In this document: positions 24,751-36,088 of the stretch, one piece after another
Position numbering within the stretch: position 1 is the first letter of the stretch
Layout: each line of letters opens with the position of its first letter
DNA from: Phycomyces blakesleeanus NRRL 1555(-)
Taxonomy: Eukaryota > Mucoromycota > Mucoromycetes > Mucorales > Phycomycetaceae
Length of the DNA: 64,000 nucleotides
NCBI RefSeq assembly: GCF_001638985.1
Contig: NW_017265155.1
Coordinates: 806,001-870,000 of the forward strand
Direction: 5' to 3'
Translations under genes and position numbers: made by a program
The notes under the pieces: model-generated
Told to the model about the DNA's origin: nothing
Databases searched by the model: none
What the model saw: the letters and a program-made list of their open reading frames with translations, nothing else

Positions 24751-25952
24751 ATTTACACTTAAGCATACATTTATGAGTGAGCAAAATGTATGTGCTTAGA
24801 GTGCGTAAGGTCCTTAATGTTTGGGACCAGATGTTTTATGATTATTATTTTATATAGAGCATCAATATAAATGTGTCTTATTAAGCAGAATAACGCGTAC
24901 ATTTATATGAGCTTATTATCTTTAAGCACACAATATCTTACAATTAAAAATCCTACAAAAATGTGAGCCTTAAATATATATATATCTGATATTCCAGTAA
25001 AACACACTATACAAGGAGCATTTTTAAGAGTTCCTAACCTTTATGAATGATTTTTTTTATAATGTATACTCAACTTTTTGCTTAAATATAAAAAACTTTG
25101 AAAAGTTTTCATCCCCAAAAATCCGCCTTATTTTTTCGAATTATGCAACTTGAATTTTCGAATCTTGCGATTTGCAAATGTGTTTTGCTCTACTTTATTT
25201 TATTTTTTATTTTTTTTAAATACTACTAATAAAAGGGTGATTCAAGATAATCACATTGAAAGATGATCCTACTATCAAAGGGAAAGAAATATGAACAAAA
25301 AGGGGGATTTGGGGAATGTGAAACCTACAAGTAAAGCTGTATTGTTTTCATAAATTGACTAATTTTATTTTTGTACTCTTGGGGTGAATGTATTTCATTT
25401 TACATGGAATATCGCGTCCTAAAGTAATTCTTACGAACGAAGCACTAGCTCTATAATGTTTCCAAAGAGTATCGTTAGACTTCCAACCCCAATTCGTACG
25501 CACGTAATTGTGGGATCGAAAAAGACCTCGTTAACATATTTTAGTCTTATGCAACTATCTCAAATATAAATTGAAAAAAATATGGTGTGTGAGGATGTCT
25601 TTCAACAACTGGTACTATTGGAGAGGTAGAAAGTGGAAGAGGTATATTTCTGTCACAAGTTCATGACATATTTATATATTATTTATATTCACAAAGGCTC
25701 ACAAATGTATCATTAGCCATTATTGTTATAACTAGAAGAAGATGATAATAAAGTGTAATGATGAGAGAGAGAGAGAAAAGAAAAAAAAAAAGGGGGGGGG
25801 GGGTATTTGAAATGATCCACATAATCCAATCGTTTTTAAAAACCATCGGAGGTCTTGCTTGGTTGTGTGCTTCAAGTTTGAATTCTTTGTGTAATTCTTC
25901 TCTCATCCTTCCAGCAATAACAATAGTAATAAAAGAAAATAAGAAAGAGAAA
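24751..25952. other. AT-rich spacer, no gene seen
   Basis: Between the start of NUO24 and the 3' end of the sorting nexin gene, both on the minus strand. It is A/T-rich with several short homopolymers and a run of nine or more G (about 25792-25803). Only short open frames without family resemblance are present. It should hold the distal promoter of NUO24 and the 3' UTR of the nexin. Confidence 0.6.
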
Positions 25953-28798
25953 TTATATAGCCACTTCGGACGGTTCATTTTCATCGTGTTCAGTGTAGAA
26001 CTCTTCGTCATAATCATCATCGTCAAGTCCTTCTGTTTGTTCAAAGTATGTTTCCCAGAGAGCAATAACCTAATAGAGAAGGTACATTAGCATACTTGGT
26101 TTTCTTCTTTTTTTCTTTGAATTACAGAGGATTCTCTAAAATTACCTGTTTTTGGTGCCCAATCATGCTACACAAGAACTTCTCGACACTATCACGGAAA
26201 TCTTCTACTTTCTCTTTGTCGAATCGATCCAATTCACTCTTTATGAGCTTTGAAATATCCTCAAAGTCCTTGCGTCGCTCATCCACGCGCTGTTGCATCT
26301 ATTAATCAATGTGTAAATTAGAAACAGCTAGAGTCACATTAAGCTGTACTGGGTAATCATTATCGTAATTTCAGAATAAATACTTACCTCTGAAATTTCC
26401 TGAGAAGCCAATGTCATCCTATCTGACTTGCTCTTTGATTGACTCTTTAGCTTCTCGAATGTAATTTTTTTCTTTTGAAGTTCAGAGTCATCCTGCTGGT
26501 AAGTTTGATAGGCTTTGATGCGCGCATTAAACGATAACTATTATGCAATAAATAATAGCAATAGCAATAGAAAAAGAGACCCAACTCTGTAAGCAATAAT
26601 AAATAAAGCAATCTAAGCGTCAGCTACAATACCCTGATAGAGCCTATGATTCGAATATATTCATCGATGGTGTGTTCCAAGGTGAGAACATCATGCTGAG
26701 CCTGAAATACAGCAAAACGGAAATTACTTTATTAGCATCTTGGATAATAGCTATATTCACATGTAGTATATAATAAACAAGGTATAAATGTATATCGAAT
26801 TCTTACTTGTTGCTCATGCAATTCTTTCATTTGTCTTTGGACATCTCCGAGCACCGTTAGATGTGTGGACAAGTTGCGATTTAGCTCGGCAGAAGCAAGT
26901 GGAAACATGCTTTCACCAAAATCGGCAGTGGCGATTCCTAGCTCTAAGAAGAAGAAAAATCACAAGTTACTTTGCATTACTTTCTACACACATCTTTCTA
27001 TAGTAAATATTACCTTTTCTCTGTTTTACTACGCTCTCCACGCTCTTCATCAAAGCTTTCAATTGGACCTCCAGGGCGTCCAATTGATCCTTTTTCGATC
27101 CAAACCATTCATCAACTTCAACAAATTTAGAAAACGGGTTTGATGCCGCATTTGAAATCGTTTCTCCAAAAGATCTCATAAAGCTAAGCTTAGGTGTTTC
27201 TGGTTCGGCTCTTTTTTGTCGTTTCTAGTCACACACACATAAGAGAATTTAGTACACCTTTTGAACTAAAATTTCTCTTCCTTTTTTCTTAAAAAAAAAA
27301 GGAAAAAAGAAAGAAAAGCTATTGATCTAATGTACCTCAATATTAAATGATTCGCTCTCCAAAAATACTTTAAGGTCAGGATCTCCATATAGCATAGGGT
27401 GCGAAACGACCTTTCTTAAGCACCTCTCAAGCGCTATACGTCTTGACTCTACGAATTCATCCTGGAAACGACCTATCAATCAAATATACAGTTAACCCCT
27501 AATAAAATAATTACAGGGTGTTTTTAAAAGTTCATTTACCAAGGGCATGTTTTTCTGGAACAGGTGGGACTACAACACCTGGATTGCCAAGTGTGAGTTG
27601 GTTATAAAGCCAAAGGAAATCTCGGTAACGTCTTGCGACCACACATTCTGGTGATCGAAACACAGGAGAGTTTGTCTACATAGTAAAAAAAAAAGAATAA
27701 TAAGAGTAGGAGTAATGTCTATAGATTTGTATATATATTTACCTTTGTTTTGACTTTATATACGATGTGTGCATTAATTGCGTCGCCAACTTTTTGAGGG
27801 TCCTCAACAGTTACTTCAAAGTACGGACGGATCCCGCTCTTTGGGATTTCCAATGACTCTGACTGTTTCATTACACATATCACAATTATTATTAATATTA
27901 TGTATATATACATACACGCATACACACAAAGTAAATTAAGATAAAGTAAAGTAAAGGAAAAGGCAAGTGGCTTTACCTGAGTATCAAATTCTTCTTCTTC
28001 AGTGTGTTGTGTTTCTTTGTTTTGGCGAGTATCTGGCTCTTCGTCCTCACTCTGTTCGGATGGCTGATCATCCCATTCTTCCACCTGATCATCATTGGCA
28101 AACCTTGTCTTTACTTCCTGGATATGAACTAGACCAGCCACAGCTTCTGCTTGCTTAAACTTTGTACGACTCTCCTCTGCTTCTCTGGCTTCAGCGTCCC
28201 TAGCCTCTGCTTCTCTAGTCTCTGCTTCTCTTGCCTTTGATTCCCTGGCCTCTGCTTCCCTGGCCTCTGCTTCCCTGGCCTCTGCTTCCCTGGCCTCTGC
28301 TTCCCTGGCCTCTGCTTCCCTGGCCTCTGCTTCTCGTGCTGCCTTTTCTCGTTCCGCAATCTCTTTAGCTTTAATAAGTCTGGCTTCAGTTTTACGCGCC
28401 TCCTCTGCCTCTAGTATAGCTTTTGCTTCTGCTTCTATCCGAACAGTTTTTTCTTGTTCTTCCTGTCGAGTCCTTTGAGCGGAGAGGTATATTTCTGCAG
28501 AGTTATCTGTTATCTCCACAGTTTGAAGTGCGCTATCTGCATGCTTATTTGTTGTACCCTGTGTTATTGTCGTTTTGTACTGGGTTGTTTCGTCTTTGGA
28601 AGACCAATCATGCTCTGAGCCAGTATCCCATTCAGAAGCTATGATTTGGTCTGAGGATGTCATTAGGGAGCTCTGTGGCACATGTCGTTGAAATGAAGTA
28701 GAAGCGAATGCATTGTTCTGAGAGACGACATCAGCAAAGGGGTTATCTTCGAGAGATTCATCGAAACCCAAATGATGGGTAGAGCCAAAGTTGTTCAT
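25953..28798 (-). CDS. VPS5: Vps5/SNX1-type sorting nexin (PX-BAR, retromer)
   Basis: Retromer membrane-bending subunit that recycles cargo from endosomes to the Golgi. Ten exons on the minus strand give 683 residues; they start (5' ends) at 28798, 27862, 27675, 27472, 27224, 26943, 26701, 26537, 26298 and 26069. Domain order: acidic, disordered N-terminus with DNPFADV; a charged alanine/glutamate repeat (AREAE units, about residues 155-190); PX domain (about 280-420, IRPYFEVTVEDP, RRYRDFLWLYNQL, VPPVPEKHALGRFQDEFVESRR); linker; BAR helices (about 460-665); acidic tail. I chose the ATG at 28798 (MNNFGSTHHLGF) because the longer frame upstream opens only with TTG. The intron at 27863-27976 is 114 bases, stop-free and in frame. 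The AREAE array comes from perfect 15-base DNA repeats. Confidence 0.92.
28246..28335 (-). repeat. Coding 15-bp tandem repeat in sorting nexin
   Basis: Six consecutive, almost identical copies of a 15-base unit (plus-strand TGGCCTCTGCTTCCC) lie in exon 1 of the Vps5-like gene, flanked by diverged copies out to about 28160 and 28400. They encode AREAE pentads, expected to form a charged single alpha-helix or disordered spacer. Because the unit is a multiple of three, copy-number change keeps the frame. Confidence 0.95.
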
Positions 28799-28986
28799 TA
28801 GGAGACACAAGACCAATACAAAGGGAATGTCTTGTGTAGAGTCCAATAAGCTCCTTTTTTGGTGAGATTTGTGGGCAAACGACAATTCAGCCGTGACGAC
28901 TACTGTTGGCGGTGTGACACATCACATTAACAAAAGAAGTGTATATCTATCTACTCACACACACAAATACAAATACAAACAAACAC

Positions 28987-29031
<45 letters not shown>

Positions 29032-29187
29032 TACATACATACAATATGCAGTAACTTAAAATAAAATAAAATGGAAAGAAAAAGTGATTCATTATAAAAA
29101 AAGAGAAGATAGAGAAAGAGAGAAAGAGGGAAAGAAATGATCTGTACTATCAAGGCACAGTAAGCTAGCTAGGATATAATTGTTATT
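28799..29187. other. Short spacer with CATACA/CA repeats
   Basis: Between the sorting nexin start and the beta-tubulin stop, both minus strand. It contains a dense CATACA-type hexamer array (about 28982-29040) and an A/G-rich tract after it. The tubulin 3' UTR and the nexin promoter must share this interval. No gene seen. Confidence 0.7.
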
Positions 29188-30916
29188 CTATTCCTCATCA
29201 AGTTCACCCTCTTCCTCAAGGTATTCTTCTTCGTCTAACAGGTCATCCTCAGCGGTAGCCTCCTGGTACTGCTGGTACTCGGAAACCAAATCGTTCATGT
29301 TTGACTCTGCCTCAGTAAACTCCATCTCGTCCATGCCCTCACTTGTGTACCAATGCAAGAAAGCCTTGCGTCTGAACATGACAGTGAACTGCTCGTTGAC
29401 ACGCTTGAAAAGCTCCTGGATGGCGGTACTGTTACCAATAAAGGTACCCGACATCTTCAAACCAACAGGGGGAATGTCGCACAGGGAGGTCTTGACACCG
29501 TTAGGGATCCATTCAACAAAGTAAGAAGAGTTCTTCTGCTGGACAGCCAACATCTGGTTTTCGACTTCCTTGGTGGACAGACGACCACGGAAGATGGTAG
29601 CGACAGTCAAGTAGCGACCGTGGCGGGGATCGGAAGCAGCCATCATGTTGCGAGCATCGAACATCTGAGCAGTCAACTCAGGAACGCTGAGGTTGCGGTA
29701 CTGCTGGGAACCAAAGGCAGTCAAGGGGGCGAAACCGACCATGAAGAAGTGGAGACGGGGGAAAGGAACCATGTTGACAAACAGCTTACGCAAGTCGGAG
29801 TTCAGCTGACCAGGGAAACGCAAACTGGTAGAGACGCCAGACATGACAGCGGAAACGAGCTGGTTGAGCTCGTCGTAACCAGGGTTGGTCAACTTAAGGG
29901 TACGGAAGCAGATATCGTACAAGGCTTCATTGTCAATACAGAAGGTGGCATCGCAGTTCTCGACCAACTGATGGACAGACAAGACAGCATTGTAGGGCTC
30001 AACAACGGTATCGGAGACCTTGGGGGAAGGCACGACGGAGTAAGTACAAAGCATACGATCGGGGTATTCCTCGCGGATCTTGGACAACAAGAGAGAACCA
30101 AGACCGGAACCAGTACCACCACCAAGAGAGTGGCAGAGCTGGAAACCCTGAAGGCAGTCGGTATGCTCGGCTTCCTTACGGACGATATCGAGGATAGGCT
30201 CAATCAGCTCAGCACCCTCAGTGTAATAACCTCTAGCCCACGAGTTTCCTGCACCGGACTGGCCATTGATAAAGTTGTCAGGACGGAAAAGCTTTCCGTA
30301 CAAACTACCGCGGAGAACATCCATAGTAGCAGGCTCGAGATCAGCAAGGACGGCTCTAAAATAATAGTAATAATTATAATAATATAATATAAAATAATAT
30401 AAAATAAAATTAACTTGAATCAGTACACGAAAAAAAAAAGTATAATTCTTTATACATATAGTATGTATATATTCTAAATATTAATTTTCATGTATTTTTA
30501 TTTCTATTGCTTACCTGGGAACATATTGTCCCTTTTGACCTTCGTTGTAAAACACATTGATGCGCTCCAACTGAAGATCGTTGTCACCACAGTAGTTACC
30601 GTTGGTGTCAAGACCATGCTCTTGGGAAATAGTCTCCCAGAATTTTTGACCAATCTAATAATGGAGTTAAATATATTAGTTTGATATGTCAAGTGTGTAT
30701 ACACAAGCAAGTAAAAAAATAAAATAAAATAAAAATATTAAGCCTTACTTGGTTACCACACTGGCCTAAAGCACAGGAACAAAACATGCAATCCGTTTAA
30801 TTATCACCCAATATATAAAACCCAGTCTTACGAATCATTTCTGACGCGTAAGAACATGTACATAATAGTCAGATGAAGAGATTCTTACCGACTTGGACGT
30901 GAATGATTTCTCTCAT
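29188..30916 (-). CDS. TUB2: Beta-tubulin
   Basis: Microtubule subunit; binds and hydrolyses GTP. Four exons on the minus strand: 30916-30889 (28 nt), 30765-30749 (a 17-nt microexon), 30654-30515 and 30355-29188, giving 450 residues. It begins with MREI, the tetrapeptide linked to tubulin mRNA autoregulation, followed by QCGNQIG, the nucleotide-binding signature GGGTGSG, and the acidic C-terminal tail ([14 protein letters not shown]) that binds motors. Introns clustered near the 5' end with tiny exons are usual for fungal tubulin genes. The gene is intact. The codon use is strongly biased, which produces a long open frame on the opposite strand (about 29353-30387) that I treat as an artefact. 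Confidence 0.98.
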
Positions 30917-31671
30917 GATGGACAGAAGAGGATGATGGAGTGAATGAGAGTAGAGACGAACGGGGCTGATATTCAGTGTTAATTATTTAATTCGATAAAT
31001 CGTTCCCATAGTATCTCTAGAACACACCTTTAACAAGAACACAAAGTCTTGTTGAGTACAGCGGAGGTGAAGAGAGAGAGAGAGAAAGAAGTAAAGAGAG
31101 AGAGAAAGAGAAGGAGCGTCGAATGGTTGGATTGGTAGCACTGGGAGCTATTTATTCGCCTCTTTCACATTTGGAAACTCCCTCACGCGCCGACAGTCTC
31201 GTTATAGAGAATGGTGTATCACTCCCGAGTCAACGCCTTGACATTGTTTTAACTTATAATTTTTTTAACCCATTTCCATCGGTGCTTACTACCCCCATTC
31301 CTCCCTCCCTCCTCTCTTTCCTGTGCCTTTGCTTAATTGGATATCGGTTGACCGTAACACTGGTCTTTACCGTCCAAAACAAACATAAAAAAAGAATGAT
31401 GAAAAAGGGATTGAACTCGAAAACTACACACTTTCCCCAAAAGCACCGGGGTTTCTTTCAAATGCAGATGGCGACAGATGAGCTGATTCCCAGTCCCTTA
31501 TTTGCAGTTGCCTCGCTGCAGGCCTGCTTTCTCATGCTCATGTAGACCAGAAAACAAGTCTTTTAAGTGCCACAATCGTACAACCATACGTGGCACAGCT
31601 CGTAGCAACCGGAACACTATTTATTGTATAACCATCTCGACCTCCATTTCCTTTTTTTTTCTTCCTTTTTT
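30917..31671. other. Beta-tubulin upstream region
   Basis: Between the beta-tubulin start and the 3' end of the CENP-I gene, both minus strand. A GA-rich tract (about 31073-31114, CT-rich on the tubulin sense strand) lies 160-200 bases upstream of the ATG, with an A/T-rich AATAAATAG-like box (minus strand) about 35-45 bases further upstream. An open plus-strand frame (31123-31545) lacks family resemblance and is probably chance. Confidence 0.5.
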
Positions 31672-34515
31672 TTAGTATTGTGCTCCGCCCTGTTCCAACG
31701 CTTGTCTATGATTAATGAGCGAAACCATTGAGGCATAGAGCAGATCATGCACGCCTCTAAGACCTTGGCCTGCCAGATAATCAAGGTACTGGATTCGATA
31801 CTCTCCAAAGCTAACAGGAAGCCCCCCGATCTGGATCCCAATTAAAATAAATCAGTCTACTTTGCTTTCAACATTAAATTCACTAGCGTTATTATTATTA
31901 TTTTTACCTCTTCAAGGGCACTTAAACTATCGGCAGTAATAGGGCCCTGGTGGTGAACGGGAAAATCTTGCTCTTGTTCTTGCATCTGACAGACACACTC
32001 TGTCAGAGATGTCTTTTTTTTCGTCTATCCCTTGATGTTGATTGGTTTAGTCCTTACCTCCATGAACCGTTTTGAGAAGCTGGCAAGACTAACCGAGTGC
32101 GTGACGGAAATAGCAAGGTCTATCCTGTCTCCTCGTGCTGCACACAACGCCCTGCATGCTTCTATGGTCTCTCTAACAATTTTTTTATTCTATGTTTTCG
32201 CCCCCCCCCTTCCGTATCTCTCACTCTATTTTTCTTTATAAAAATAGTAATAGTAATACTAGTAATACTAGTAATACTATATCGCTATTTCTTTCTATAT
32301 AAGCAAGGCTTTTACACTTCGCACTTACGTTGGCAGAGAAAAACTTCGGGTACTGTCGTCCGCTTGACTAAAGGCAAGGTTGCGCCACAAAGCATTGCAG
32401 ATGTCCATTACGTACATATTAAAGTGTTCGAGATATTCGGGGGTATGTCTTGGTGTCCAATCCCCTATTGAATCTTCTGTCGATTCGAACGCAAGCTTGT
32501 ATTGGTAAATAATTCCACAAATTCTGGAAACAGACATAGCAGATGTAGAGAAAAAAAGGCGGGTAATAAAAGGCTCTTCAGGAAGTATTATCTCAGGTAC
32601 ATTATGTTGGGTAGAAAGCGTAGAAACCTAAAACAATTATAAACAAAATAAACAAATAAACAAAACTTTCTCTATTTTTTTGGGATGGGCTACACATTTT
32701 TCTGTACATACTTGCTCATAGAATGATAAGGCACCATGCTGAAGAAGAGGATGGTCTTCTTCTAATGCCAAACCCAATACACTAATCTGGTCCACATGAG
32801 AAACAAACTCGTGTAGCATTGCAAAATAATCAACGTCCAAAGATAGGCCATCGAGCAACCAGATTCTAAAGGACATGCATCTCGTAATTAATCCTTCTGT
32901 ATTCCATTTAAACTTACAGTTTGTCCACATCTGTTTCAGAAATGCTATTCTCCTGTCTTCGATTAACATGACCGTGCCAATCTAAAAGCGACCAATTTTT
33001 TAACCAATTTGTATAGCAAAGAACAAGTCCTGTCTATATAGATAGATATAGTACACTCAGTAAATTTGTACTCTGTTTGTCCTCCTCTCTTACCTTCCAA
33101 GTAACATCCGACAGGCAGAACAGCCGATAGAGTGGCTTTAAAAAGAAAGAGTACAACTCTATTGTATTGTCAAAATGTTTTCTTGTTTAAATTGTATTCA
33201 TTCTCTCCAGCCTCAGTTTCATCTCCCTCTATCTTACCTTCAAATGAGACAGGCTTTACATAGCTAATCAATTCGAATATTTCCTTCTCAAATTCCACTC
33301 CATTCCATTGCTTCAAGTAATCTCTCAAAAAGCTCTCCATAACTGGTAAGAGGGACTATATAACCGGTGAGAATTGTGTATATATATGTGCGTATGTGTT
33401 ATGGTTGTGTGATGTATCAATCGATCGATCTTACCTTTGCAAATCGAGCCATTGTAAGCGATTTCTGTAAAAGTTGCCTGAATCGTTCTTTAGTAGCCTC
33501 TGTATGGTTGTTCCATTTCACCAGATCATGCAGATTCTGACTCAGCCATAGACTAATACGCGCGATTGTGGTAGCTGAAAATAAAGAAGAACAAGTAGAG
33601 TTTAACAAAGTAAAAATAAAAGAATAAAAGGATGTGTGGCCAAGCCGCACACACACACACACACATACTCCTTCAAGAAGGTGTTTTACCTTTTGGACTA
33701 CAAATAACGACATGCTGGAGAATCCTATTATCCAATACAGATGCCAATTGATCAGGCAATTCAAGTCTATCAACGTTCTCTGCAAATTCTGCCACATCGT
33801 AAATCTCTTGAATAGTAGTAGAGTCCTATGAAAATCATTAGTACAGCTTTATTTTACTTTATTTTTCTATATGTTTACCCTCTTTGCTCTTGTTGTAACA
33901 ATGTCAGGGATTATACCATTATCTCCAACTCTTCTTCTGCGCTTGACCTAAACAGACTTTAGATATGTGCATATGGTATATCTAGCAAAATCAAATTGTT
34001 ACCAGACTATTTTCCAAGGTTGGCTTGTGAAGACCTATAGTTTCTCCTGGTTCAATTGTATTCCACCTTGTCCAAATCTCTTGAATAAGTTCTCTTGAGT
34101 CGGGATCAGGATGCTATAATTGTGAGTCCGATTAAATACCGACTATGAATATATTTGTACCAACTTACTGCAAATATAAACTTTTTATGATAATGATTAG
34201 AAGGCATAACAATGTCAGGATAATATGTCTTGAACACAAAGAGTAACGCATACAGATGCGGCTCAAGTGCAATATTTCCAATCAATTTGATACTACAGAC
34301 CAAAAGCTAGTTAGTATCTATTATCTAACATTCAATCTTATATTTAATTAATTAATTGAGTATAAGCTTACATTGTACGGATTCGATATGGTTTTACATG
34401 TACACGTTTTGTCATGTAGTATAATATATGGCACAATTGTGGTCTATATGTTTTTAGGGCGTTAAAATCTGGTAAAAGTTTGTCTAGAACTCACTCATCT
34501 TTCTTAAGAAATGAA

Positions 34516-34546
<31 letters not shown>

Positions 34547-35709
34547 CAGACCTTAATGTTTCTACTGTCAAGTAATGAAATAAGACTGGATACATTTGAT
34601 CAATATGCTCCCTGGTTTCCAGCAAATCATATATTGTAATAACCCATTTTAAGAGCCTCGCCTAGTCCTCAGTAATATACAGTTGTCTTTTTAATATATA
34701 TATATATATGTGTATGCGTGGAGACACATATACTTTACCATCAAATTTGGAGTATGCTTACGACACGAAAGATTTCCAAAGATCTGGATAGCATATTTCT
34801 CACGAACAGGTTCTCTTGGCAACAATAGCTTAACCAGCTTTATAGAATCTGACTCCACTTTTGTTTTTATGTTTTAATATATATATGAGTTTAATTTATA
34901 TGTATATATGTATATATAAATGCTTGATTTAAAAAGAAAAGAAAACCAGAACTTATAGTACCTAATTTATTGGAATATATCACATCAATTATGTGACCAA
35001 TATGTGTATCAGAAACACCATATCTCGATATAATTCTGTATAGTTTCTTAAACTTTGCTCTCATATTCGATCGAAGGTCGCTCTGTGGCATAGCTGTAAA
35101 GAGAGAGAAAAGAGATATGTATGATACAAAGGTATAATATATTTCAAGTTAAGCTGTGTGAGTTAAAGCAAAGATATAAAGATGTTATATATACACATAT
35201 ATACATATTATCTATCTCAACCTGCTTTAAAGGTATCAAAAACACTGCTGATTGCTGCGTCTATTGTTGAAACATCTTCGCTTTCTAGTTCAATCTCTTC
35301 TTCAATATTATTTGTTCTTCGTATACGTCGTGTACGAGAAGGAGGTGGAGGTGGAGGAGATATAGGGGGTGAAGGCGATTGAGTTCTTCGTATTCGAGAT
35401 AATGTGTCAAATGATGAATGCCTAGAATTATTTGGAGACCCTACTGCTGAATAGAATGTAGACAAATTCCCATTAGACTATAAATTACGAGTAGACTAGT
35501 ATTAAAAGTTAAAGCTAATAAGCAAATTAAGACAAACGTTGATCTGTTGAGAATGGATCTCTGGGATCAGTTGATAATCTATTCATGGGGTTGTTCTTCG
35601 TTTGCGCCTTCAAGCAGGAAGAGATATCCTTAGAATGTGCTCTTAAAAGAAAAATGACTTTAAAAGGTAACACAGTCACACATCACGGCATTTCTGGTTC
35701 TTCAGCCAT
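31672..35709 (-). CDS. CENPI: CENP-I / Mis6 / Ctf3 inner-kinetochore protein
   Basis: An inner-kinetochore (CCAN, CENP-H/I/K/M group) helical-repeat protein. I read 20 exons on the minus strand giving 796 residues, near human CENP-I (about 756). Exon 5' ends: 35709, 35641, 35443, 35093, 34857, 34661, 34443, 34292, 34113, 33947, 33825, 33574, 33355, 33135, 32981, 32865, 32627, 32172, 31985, 31830. After a disordered, Pro/Arg- and Glu-rich N-terminus come family segments: KLVKLLLPREPVREKYAIQI, LLKWVITIYDLLETREHI, CHILYYMTKRVHVKPYRIRT, LEPHLYALLFVFKTYYP, RLELPDQLASVLDN, IARISLWLSQNLHD, and the C-terminal QYLDYLAGQGLRGVHDLL. Neighbours share no function except beta-tubulin next door, which may be chance. 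The three 5' exons (35709-35222) are the least certain part. Identity rests on resemblance to remembered family features. Confidence 0.82.
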
Positions 35710-36088
35710 TTATTGTATTTTGGTGAAGGTAAAATATTACAGTGCTTAGTATGCATAAAAATAAAAATGGATATATATGTTATAAGTCAATTCAAATATT
35801 TCTTAAATGTTAGCAGAGTATAGTGGGAGCCGTTCAAGATGTAAAAAGATCTCCAAGGTCACACCGGACCCACGGAATTGGGTTGGCTCAACCTTATTTA
35901 CAGCACTGTCAAGAAAAAATATACAGGTTATTTTTAGTACCTGTGTGTGTGAATCAGATAAAATAAGGTCCAAGCCAAGACCACCCACCACAGGGTCTGT
36001 GACTTCCTTTCGCCTGCCTGATCTTTTTCTACCTAGGCAACGTTCAACTTGCCTTGTTCCGAGCACGTCCCCAGTTGGTTCCCTTGTC
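35710..36088. promoter_or_regulatory. Divergent promoter region, CENP-I and phosphotransferase
   Basis: About 380 bases between two divergent start codons. The phosphotransferase reading frame is open for 94 codons upstream of its chosen ATG, back to an ATG at 35807, so part of this region could instead encode an N-terminal extension. The segment 35820-36080 is unusually GC-rich for a spacer, which fits a 5' UTR or coding extension. Confidence 0.45.

Noticed and set aside
29353..30387. A 344-codon plus-strand open frame
   Set aside because: It is exactly antisense to beta-tubulin; the strong codon bias of tubulin leaves few stops on the other strand. Its translation resembles no family.
31405..31470. 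Possible tRNA from a GGGATTGAACTCG-like word
   Set aside because: No matching acceptor stem, anticodon arm or D-arm around it; no tRNA could be folded by eye anywhere in the window.
31123..31545. 140-codon plus-strand frame between beta-tubulin and CENP-I
   Set aside because: No family resemblance, overlaps the expected tubulin promoter and lacks supporting splice or codon signals.
32866..32917. Reading the CENP-I gene straight through between its DVDKL and IWLLDGL parts
   Set aside because: A canonical 52-base GTAAGT...TTTAG intron restores the family-like sequence; the open read-through belongs to a shifted frame upstream.
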